A DNA stretch of 64,000 nt from Torymus aiolomorphi. Its lineage: Eukaryota; Arthropoda; Insecta; Hymenoptera; Torymidae. The notes under the pieces are model-generated. The model was not told the origin of the DNA. It saw nothing but the letters and a program-made list of their open reading frames with translations, and made no database searches. A program made the position numbers and the translations under genes. Below are positions 52,370 through 64,000 of this stretch, piece after piece. How positions within the stretch are numbered: position 1 is the first letter of the stretch; each line of letters begins with the position of its first letter. Where the stretch lies: contig CM070876.1 in NCBI GenBank assembly GCA_036365515.1, positions 177,250,164-177,314,163 of the forward strand. Reading direction: 5' to 3'.

Positions 52370-53036
52370 TTGCTTTATTTTATTAATCAGTACATAATTG
52401 AGTAATAATAACATTATAATCAAATTTAATATAGTTACATAATTTAAAAATGTCATAAATAAATAACAATAATTTTTTTCGTCAGAAATAAAGGAAATAT
52501 GAGAAGGATGTGCATATAAATTCCTACCATACCGACATCGTCATTTAATTTTTATTTACTATAATCCTGCGAACTTTTTTTTTAAAATAAATGCGATTTT
52601 CTGTCTTTGACAATCCATGCAAAAACTACATCTTGATTAAAAAGGTAACTCATTTCATTATTGTATAGATTATTGTATATTTAAATTTAAATATACGTAA
52701 TGCTGAATAATAAATAAGAAAATTTTTAAGCTGAAAATTAAAATATGTTTTAACCACATATTTTTTGCATGGATTGTGAAAGACAGAAAATCGCATTCAT
52801 TAAAAAAAAAAGTGCGTAGGATTATAGTTATAGTAGTAAATAAAAATTAAATGACTATGTCGGTATGGTAGGGATTTATATACGCAGCCTTTTCATATTT
52901 CCTTTATTTCTGACGGAAAAAATTGTTGTTATTTATTTATGATATTTTTAAATTAAGTAACTGTATTAAATTTGATTATAATTTATTATTACTCAATTAT
53001 ATGTATCGATTGATTAAAAAAAAGCAATTGCGTATT
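52370..53036. mobile_element. Fold-back element (block C)
   Basis: Copy of 10,665-11,412, about 80 bases shorter in its centre. Confidence 0.7.
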
Positions 53037-55020
53037 GGACACGTGCAAGATACAATGACTGATATTAAGTTCCTTTTGTATTTTTAAAATATAGAAAAGA
53101 AGCGAGTTTAAGATAGATGTGAACCCATAGATAAGAATAAACTGTTTTATATACAGAAAGTAGTTTGTATCATCTATTGTAGAGATAATCATCCAAATAA
53201 CCCGATATTTCCATAAACGTCTTGATCCTCTTTATAGTGTAATGATTAATTGTAATATACGATATTAGCAAGAATAGTATTTTTCGATACTAGTGAGAAA
53301 CTCATACTGATTGTGCAAGAATCATTTTTACCACCTGTATAGAACACTATTTTTCGACACAACGTGCGTAAAGTTCTATTTTAGAGCACGATTGCAAACC
53401 GAAATATCACATGGCGCCAGGACGGAAAATAGGTTAGCGAGAAGTCTCTCTGACATCTGAATTTAAGAGATAAGTGTTTTCCTCCATTAAGCGAATATGA
53501 GAAAACGTATGGAAACGGGAGTTGAGAGTCAACCTCCAGGACTTTCCCACAAGGGGGAAAAAAAAGTTTTCCACTAAAAAAAGGAGTTTCGCACTACAAA
53601 TACGGCCAGCAAGTGGGCCTGCGAGAGGGGTATTTTTCCGAAACTCTGCGAGGGCGAAACGCTGCTCGACAGATCCAAGACTCTGCCCGACGACGAAGCG
53701 CTGCCTGTGCCACGCCCGACTTGAACGCCAGCACCGATTTGCCACAAAGAAGCCACCAACTCTGCGCCCCGATAAAGGAGAAATTATTTTTCTAAAAAAT
53801 TTCTAGCTGTAAATCCCAAGATCTAATTCCCTACTTCTATAATCGCTTCAATCATTTTTATTCTGGTGTTATCAAACGAAATCTAGTATTTGATACGTAC
53901 ATTTATTAACCCATTAATGCGCAAAACGCTAAATTTGGACATGAAACTACGAGCCCACTGTACTGTTAGAAAAAACAAATCCATTTTTTAAATTCTTTTT
54001 TAAATCAATTTTTACTAACGTTGCTGCATTCAAATAAGCAAATTATTGCCAGAAATCGCGCCCTCGATGTCTGAGGTTTTCGAAACCCTGGCTGAGAACT
54101 TTTTTTCCCCTTAGTATTTCCAAAATGGCGGTTTTTGTGAAACAGCATGACCTTAAACTTCATGATTTTATTTCTTGACAGCTTTGAACCTTACGAAAAA
54201 AATTTATGGAACAAAATATGTTTAGAATCATCCAAAAAACATGTGGGAATTTTTTCAAAAATTTTTGAGCCATTTTAGAATTTTTCAAAAATAGGCCATT
54301 TTAAAAAATTTGAAATTCACTCCAAAACTTCTGGAAAAATTTATAAATATTCTTTAGATGATTCCGAGCACTTTTTGTTCTATAACTTTTTTTTCGTAAA
54401 GCTGATGCTTTTCAATAAAAAAATTATCAAAGTATTGATTACGTAATCGATAAAAAGTTACAATGGTTTGAAGACAGGGCATAATCGTCATTTCATTACT
54501 ACAAATTATACAACGATGTATGCTTCATATAAAAATACCCAAAATAGAAAACAACCGCATTGAAACGTATTACTATAAAATAATAATCCCGCTAAAGATT
54601 TTAACAATAAAATAATGAATTTGTTTAATTAATCAGATAAATAATTTTAACCTGTTCCATAAATAAATAGTAAATATACAATTAACGAATTTACGATAAC
54701 CCGAATAGAAATAAACTGTCCTGACGATAGTTAATAATTGCATTCGTAACTACATAAATAATAACCAGGTGATCGGCAATTAATAATTGATAGTAAAAAT
54801 AAACGTGATAATAATAATTAATAATTGAATTAACAATTGAATAAGGGATCTCGCTCAGGGTGAAAAGCTCTTCCAAGAATTATTTACTGCTCTGAGATTC
54901 TAGGAAATCCTCAAGGACAAGTAGCAACGGTCAAGGCATTCAAGAACAAAGAGGGGAGGTAATCGAAGTCAACAATACCAAGAAGCTAAATTCCAACGGT
55001 CAAAAAGCACTTAAGAAGGA
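53037..55020. other. Non-coding stretch with GC-rich island (block C)
   Basis: Copy of 11,413-13,440. A stretch of about 20 bases near 54,080 is missing relative to A. No gene supported. Confidence 0.5.
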
Positions 55021-55690
55021 AAACAATACAAGGTTAAAACAGAGAGTCAGCATTCCGAGGAGTGTAAACACTTCCGAGAATCCATTAGCGAGGAGCATAA
55101 ACACTTCCGAGAATCCATTAGCGAGTAGGTAAACACTTCCGAGAATCATTGGGCAATGGCGTAAGCCCAACGGCCCGAGTCATCGTCAACAACCAATCAC
55201 GGACTATCGGCGTCCCACTCCTCCCTGGAGGGAGGCGGCCAGTCACCCGCTGCTCATCGCTCTCGACCCTATTTCCAGGTGTGAGGTCCCTCCACCGCCG
55301 CTCTCTCTACTTCAGAGTGGGGGAGGCCTCTGAGGCAACTCGGCGTCCTGCAGTCTCTATACCATACTGCCTCCCACTACCAACCTGAAGCTCCACCCAA
55401 AATCCAGAATATAAATTGGGCCACACCGCCGGCATCGAGTCAGTCGCTACCGAGCACATGAAAAGCTCTGTAGTCAGTTGCACTAGTGCACGAGCTCTGA
55501 CCACGTCTCTGAGTCAGTCGCCATTACGATTAAAATTCGAGTTAATTGAATTGTATAGAGTCACGGTCAAAAGTCTATCTATTTGTTAAAATTTATAAAG
55601 TATTTAATTAATTTAATAAACCTCGATTTAAAGTTATTTCTCCGAGTTGAAGCAAGTTCACGGTTCATTTGGTGTTGTTCCAAAATTCGT
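55020..55690 (+). repeat. LTR-like or promoter-like segment (block C)
   Basis: Copy of 13,440-14,110 with 33-base repeats at 55,062-55,145, TATAAA near 55,410 and AATAAA near 55,615. Confidence 0.35.
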
Positions 55691-56435
55691 GCAAAATCAA
55701 ATTAAGATTTAAATTTGTCTTTGTTATTGATTACAAGTCTATATCATTGAATAAAAGTAACTATTAACATGATTTCGTTTTATTGTTCGTGCTATTTCTA
55801 AATTTCTATTAGATTATTTTATTAAAATAATGTGTATTAAAAAAAACGTGTATTAAAAAAAACAAAATACTCAGCGGAGCCATTTAGGAGTTTTTTGCTA
55901 GTTGTTTACTATATCGACGCCATTGGAGACCAGGGAGGGGCGAGAAGTAGACGCTTGGCAACATCGCATCGGACAGGTAAAGATAGCAAGCAATTAGAAT
56001 GATTGCTGCGTAAACGTTTAGTTTTGACATAAGTTTTTTAATAATTCATTCTGTATTTTTAATAGTATTGTTTGGATATGGTATAAAATATGACTTTTTT
56101 CATAATGACTTTTTTTAAAGCCTTATCAAACATATTAAAATGAAAATATAAGTCAATAAATTAACAGGGGTATTACTATTCTTTAGTAAACATTATTTTA
56201 TAAATAAATGTACCTTTTTTTTGCTTAAATTCTAAATTGATAAATACATTAACAAATGAACTGTTATTTCATGAACAATCCTTCTAAATAAATATACTTT
56301 TTTATGTTTTCACTTATTAATTACGAATTCAAATACGTTCAAATAATAATTTTTTTATAAATAATAATATATTAGAAATCTTAAGAAAAATTGAAATACT
56401 TCAAACTATGTAATTAATCTTGATAACAATTAACG
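55691..56435. other. AT-rich non-coding stretch (block C)
   Basis: Copy of 14,111-14,825. Nothing further seen. Confidence 0.5.
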
Positions 56436-57375
56436 CCTTTATGCGAAATTTGTTGCAAATTCTTTTTTAAATTATCAATAATTTTATCAAGTGCTTTCTT
56501 ATTACTAGTTATCTTTGGTTTTCCATTTGGTAGTTTTTCTTTAAAAATTTTTAATATAGCTTCTTCTCCATCTGTTTTATAAACATTTATCAATATATCA
56601 CATGTTACATTTCCTTTAGCAACTTTTTTTAGTAAATCTAAACTTATAACGTCTTTTAATGAAGTTAACTTTTTTAAATTATATTTTATTCTCTCACTAT
56701 CACTGTAAACCCAAAAGTCTCTAAATCAAAGTAAACAATAGATTTGGCTGATTCAGAGGTTATCATATTTTCAATTTTAATTTTATTTTGATTTATATTT
56801 TCTGCTCCAATTCAAAAATTTGATTTATAGGTAACTCCTTCAACGGTTTCATTTTTTCTTCTTAACCGCTCTCTATCATTTTTCAATTCTAGTCTACGTT
56901 TCTTTCGTACTATAGTGAGAGCGTTAAGCTTCCTCTCTTTTCTTTTTACGTCATATTTGTTAGCGTAATTAACAGTGTGTGTGTACCAGGAGATAAACAT
57001 AAATTTTTTTTAATATCTATCAAACTACTTTCGCCGTCATTAGCACGACACACTGCACTAGCTTCACGAAAATCACTAGATGCGCTTCTACTATAGCATA
57101 TACTCTTTGGTGCTTTATGAGCAATTACATTGTTTACGCTCTCATTTGCTTGACTAGAAGCTGCGACAGAAAACTTTCTAGCATTACTTGCATATCTTTG
57201 AAATAATTGACTTAACTTGTTATACAATTCTTCATTATTTAATATCACAGTCGGTTTTTTTTCTTATTATCCTGAGATTTGCACCAGTTTCCAAATGTTC
57301 AGGAATATTTAATATTGCTTTTGCTAACTCTAAACTTTTACCCTTATTCTGAGATATTGATTGACAAATATATTA
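56436..57375 (-). pseudogene. Decayed transposase/exonuclease-type protein relic (block C)
   Basis: Copy of 14,826-15,790 with the same motif blocks. The poly-A runs differ in length, so the frames shift at different points; both copies are dead. Confidence 0.55.
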
Positions 57376-57753
57376 TTTGTCGAATGATACAATTGTCAAT
57401 TAAGGTTCATCGATGAAATACAAAAGCAGTGTATGAAGGTTATATTACATTAATGTTTCTAAATATTTTGCATTTAGTATTTATGCATTTTATACGTGCA
57501 TTTTGCATTTAACTTACCAAGTACAGCTGTTGTGTTTGTATCTGACAGCTTTTGATTTCCATTGCTGTGTAGTTTTCCTGTGTGCGCCGTTGTTATAATG
57601 CTACATATTTCACATTAATTTTTGAAAACTCAATTCAAATCCAAGATGCTTTTAACTGATAATTTGTGCTAGGCTGAGTGTACTGTTGCAATTCGGCTTC
57701 TCGTGTTTGATTTTCATTCATGTTTCTTGCTCATAAAACCAATTCTGTAATCA

Positions 57754-58143
57754 ATGGCCAAATTAAAATTGTTGGATAGCGAGCTCGATCTCAAAAACCA
57801 CGAGAAAGACGGTCATACACTGTCTAAACATGTTATGACGCCGGATAAGCTGCTGGCTGAATCATGCAAGCGAGGAAAATTCATAAGCGCATATGAAAGT
57901 AAAAGCTCAGCTGAAAGGTGGATTAAGGCAGCAATAGATGCAAGCAAAGAATCTATTGCTGCCTGGTACGAAGTGTCATCGGACTGGGATAAGGAAGTGT
58001 TTGAGTACACTCCCAAAGCCCCAGTCGGCTTCGGTGCCAGTCCAGGTGTTAAATACACCACTCACCTATATTCGCTGGTGTTCCTTCTCCAGAAGATGCC
58101 AGAAAATCACGTAAAAGATATACTCTTAGTGAGTAGTTTTCCG
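57754..58143 (+). CDS. RNase A-fold toxin-like domain protein (CdiA C-terminal type), exon 1
   Basis: 130 codons from an ATG to a possible splice donor (GTGAGG at 58,144). The pattern is that of the bacterial RNase A-like toxin module at the C-terminus of CdiA and other polymorphic toxins, which cleaves RNA in competing cells: GHTLSKHV (His21, His26) near the N-terminus, SAYESKSSAERWIKAAIDAS with two helices ending IAAW (residue 71), the PVGFG turn at 90-94, and a final strand LVSSFP (125-130) where bacterial members end with a Thr-x-Tyr-Pro-type motif. Here Ser and Phe sit at the Thr and Tyr places, so catalytic activity is uncertain. There is no signal peptide, delivery module or neighbouring immunity gene. 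Unspliced, the frame runs to 58,353 (199 codons), but A and C differ by indels right after the donor. Probably horizontally acquired. The family call rests on motif recognition. Confidence 0.7.
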
Positions 58144-58369
58144 GTGAGGGAGAATACGGAGTGCTTCTCCATCGTCGCGGAGCCAGTTCACTCGATTCCA
58201 AAAAATTGGAGGAGTGACAATCAGTGCGGCTCCGCCATAGCATTTTCGAGACCGAGCGTCGCCTTTCCCGCCAAGCCATCACAGCAACGGTGGATCGGCC
58301 CCAGACTAGAAAAGAATAAACAAACGTGGTTGCTTAAGAGTAGTTGGCGATAAAAGCCACTCTTTAAAG

Positions 58370-58489
58370 TTGAATTAGTGAATAAACCACTAAACATTAG
58401 TGAAAATACACCACCGTAGAATTAGTGTACTAATTTTCTACGGTGCAGCGATTTTTACTAATGTTTAGTGATTTTTCACTAATTCAATT
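58370..58489. mobile_element. Small hairpin element (block C)
   Basis: Copy of 16,770-16,892. Confidence 0.8.
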
Positions 58490-58846
58490 TTAGAGAGCAA
58501 GATTTCTTGAATGGTAGCCCTAGAAATTCTAACAAAGCCATAATAAAGCGCAGAGATGCTAAATGGCAAGAAAATCAGATGTTTCAAGAGACAGGATTAT
58601 ACTTCGTACGTTCTAGACAACTTTTGGACCTATCCTTAAACAATTCTAACTCTCGTAGTAAATTAAAATCGATATTTTAATTTTTACTACATTTTTAGAC
58701 TACAAAAACCTTCTAACTATAAAACATGTTTTCTATTTTTTTTTTTTTTTTATAAACATCGACCCCTTTCATTGCAATTAGTTAACTTCCGAAGATAATT
58801 ATACTATTACTAAATCTAAATCTCTTTAGTTTTATTTTTGTTCCAG

Positions 58847-58954
58847 ATGATCCCTCATGAAAAAGTGATTTACACCAAGGGAACACATACTTTTGAAAAC
58901 ACTGTTGATCGAACTGCTTTTTGTATACAATGTAAAATCAGTAATAACATATAA
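58847..58954 (+). CDS. Possible terminal exon of the RNase-like gene (block C)
   Basis: Acceptor TTTATTTTTGTTCCAG ends at 58,846. 35 open codons (MIPHEKVIYTKGTHTF...) follow, a stop at 58,952-58,954, and AATAAA at 58,964-58,969. Phase 0 matches the donor at 58,144; the intron would be 703 bases and would contain the 120-base hairpin element. Inferred only from signals. Confidence 0.35.
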   Translation: MIPHEKVIYTKGTHTFENTVDRTAFCIQCKISNNI

Positions 58955-61800
<2,846 letters not shown>

Positions 61801-61807
61801 AGTATTT

Positions 61808-61927
61808 GCTTCCTCCTAGAGGAAGCTTTGTGATAGTAAATTTTTGAGTTGTTGTAAAAACATGTTATAATTGTGTTCCGAGGTGTTAGGAATCAAAATA
61901 CATGGGTTTTGAAAAATGTCTGTGTGG

Positions 61928-62012
<85 letters not shown>

Positions 62013-63054
62013 CGCCTGTGTGTGTGTATCTCAGCTCCTACTCGGTCGATTTTGACCGGACAAGTCTCATTTTTTTGTTTTTTTTTTTTGCGTGATGGCG
62101 GGTCAAAAATCCGTTTTTGATTGGGGCGATGCGTATTTGTTTTTTTTCGAATTTTCGATTTTCTCAAAACTGTTTTTTGATTTTTTTTAATGATAGGATC
62201 GAGTCATTTGAATCTGATGGGTAGCGTTCGAAAGAGAATTAAAATACCTATATTTTCTAAAAAAAAAACTTTCTAGCTATCACGGTTCTTTTGTTATTAA
62301 CAAAAACGTGTTTTTTTTTTTAGAAGCCTATAACTCCGAAACTTAACGGTCAATTTTTTTGAGAAAAATCATGATAATACAGAATATAAATAGCTATAAT
62401 CTGTTAAAATTTAAATATATTCTGTAGGCTAGATTTTGAGTAAAAAATTGAAAAATGAAAGAATCAGTTTTGTATGTCCAACGATTACAAGAGTAAAATT
62501 GACTTAATGGCTTCAAAATTCATTTTAGAGGTAGATTTTTTATAGTTCTCGGTCGAGTTCTTTGGGCAAAATGATTGATCCATACATTTCAGAGATATTT
62601 GAGGTTAAAAGTTTTTTGACATTTTTTAAAAATCGTAATTTCTCGAGAACGGCTCTATGTATCTCAGTGGGGTGGGTGGCATTCGAAAGAGAATTAAAAT
62701 ACCTATATTTTCTAAAAAAAATTAATTTTCTATCTATCACGGTTTTTTAGTTATCATCAAAAACAAAAACGTATTTTTTTTTAAAAACTCATATGTCCAA
62801 TGATGTTATGAAATATAAAAAAAAAAACACGTATTTAATAACAAAACAACCGTGATAGCTATTTGTTTTATTATAAAATATAGATATTTTACTTCTATTT
62901 CAAATGATAACTTTATTTATCAGCTCAAAATTTATATAATTTGATATAAATAAATATAAATAAATAAATAAATTTAAAAATTAACAATTTTTAATATTAA
63001 TAAAAAATTATAAATTTTGTTATTAAAAATTAATTAAAGGAATCAACAAATTAT
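61808..63054 (+). mobile_element. (TG)n-bearing element T2 (block C)
   Basis: Copy of 20,174-21,420; (TG)n at 61,922-62,009. Confidence 0.7.
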
Positions 63055-63434
63055 TTTTCATATGACTAGTACATTTTAGTAACTGATGTGTTTAAATTGT
63101 TTGTTTTTAATAGAAAATGTATACCTATGTTTATAAGATGATATCTATAAATATACAATTATAATTAAAAACAAAAAATTTAAACACATCAGTTACTAAA
63201 AAAGTACTAGTCATATGAAAAAATGGTAAAGGATCTTTTGTCTTAGAATTTTGCGCTCTACACGATTATGTTTACAGACGCATACATTTTCAGAACAGGT
63301 TGTATACTGTCGGCCTTCCAATGTATCCATAGGATCAGTCACAAACGGTGCGCCGCGTAGTGGCAAATATAGAAATAACGTAAGCTTGGTTATTGGGAGC
63401 CGTGTGGATACATTAGAAGGCCTAGAGTATGTAG
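63055..63434. repeat. Two adjacent inverted repeats (block C)
   Basis: Copies of 21,421-21,592 and 21,640-21,800. Confidence 0.65.
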
Positions 63435-63738
63435 TATATAAGCCGTGTAAGTCAACTGTTTAAGTGACATGGGTTTTTACTCCTAGTGAGGTTTTTCTCC
63501 ATTCTACACTCCACTTACAAGGGGAGCACCAGGAATGCAGATCCTGGATTTGGCTGAAACTGTAGGAGGCACTTCTTTATGACAAATAATTAGACACGTG
63601 TCTTAGGGTTTTTGTGAATGGGTCTTTTATTCCGAGATCCAAGCTATTTTATGTCTAAAATGAACTATTTCTTATTAAAATGGGGTCTCTTTCTTTAGTG
63701 ATCGATTTTTGAATATTTCGGTTATGTAAATGAACTAA

Positions 63739-64000
63739 AAAGTTTATAAAAAGAGGCAGGAAAAGCTTCAATTTAAGCTTTGTGTCGTTAAGGAATGTCA
63801 ATTTCTCAAAAAGTTATAGGCTGTCAAAAATAGAGTAAGGAAATGACTGAAAATTTCTTATTTTCTTCAAGTATTTAACGGGTGGTATTTTAAGCTATAT
63901 TCTCACTCTATTTTTGATAGCTTATAACTTTTTGAGAAATCAACATTCTTTAACGAGAGAAAGCTTACATTAAAGCTCATTCTGCCTCTTTTCATAAACT
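63739..64000. mobile_element. Fold-back element cut by the window end
   Basis: AGTTTATAAAAAGAGGCAG to ATAGAGT (63,739-63,835) is repeated inverted at about 63,905-64,000 (ending CTGCCTCTTTTCATAAACT). Lies beyond the duplicated part of block C. Confidence 0.7.

Noticed and set aside
57754..58353. Reading the RNase-like gene as a single 199-codon frame
   Set aside because: The part after codon 130 has no domain similarity, differs in frame between the two copies, and follows a plausible splice donor.

Overview
The window reads as nuclear DNA of an insect, most likely a parasitoid wasp (Hymenoptera). It is AT-rich and gene-poor, its genes have introns, and it is crowded with fold-back elements, (TG)n-bearing elements and relics of arthropod transposon proteins. 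It holds an RBBP6/Snama-type gene and a multi-ankyrin gene of the kind that is abundant in parasitoid wasps. The order-level call is an inference; nothing here names a species.

Layout. Block A (1-21,901) ends at a 100-N scaffold gap (21,902-22,001). Block B (22,002-36,195) is an inverted, more diverged copy of about 1-11,880 (position 1 pairs with 36,195). Block D (36,196-46,854) is single-copy here. It holds the 5' part of the RBBP6-like gene, a transposon-derived gene broken by a fold-back element, two tandem arrays and the complete ankyrin gene. Block C (46,855-63,585) is a direct, nearly identical copy of A from 5,179 to the gap. The last 415 bases lie beyond the duplicated segment. The same material is therefore present two or three times. 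This is either a real inverted/tandem amplification or uncollapsed haplotypes joined in scaffolding, and sequence alone cannot decide.

Genes. (1) A three-exon RBBP6-like gene (36,540-35,416, minus): DWNN domain, zinc knuckle, no RING. Its last exon and a half recur at 1-780. (2) A two-exon ankyrin gene (47,009-45,526, minus) with a textbook TATA/initiator promoter. Two other copies of that promoter drive only the first 51 codons, because the A and B duplications break inside the gene. (3) A gene whose 130-residue first exon looks like a bacterial RNase A-fold toxin domain (CdiA C-terminal type), present in A (16,156) and C (57,754). A plausible splice donor and a small terminal exon suggest it has been adapted to a eukaryotic genome. 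This is the most striking candidate in the window. (4) Relics of transposon-type proteins: an exonuclease/transposase-like relic in A and C, and an interrupted gene at 42,677-45,175.

Most of the remaining sequence is mobile-element debris. A (TG)n-bearing family with a CTAG-centred 5' hairpin and a CCAATGAATTGG 3' hairpin occurs at least seven times. Two filled-versus-empty comparisons between A and B show it inserting into poly-T/A tracts. Several fold-back elements are nested in one another.
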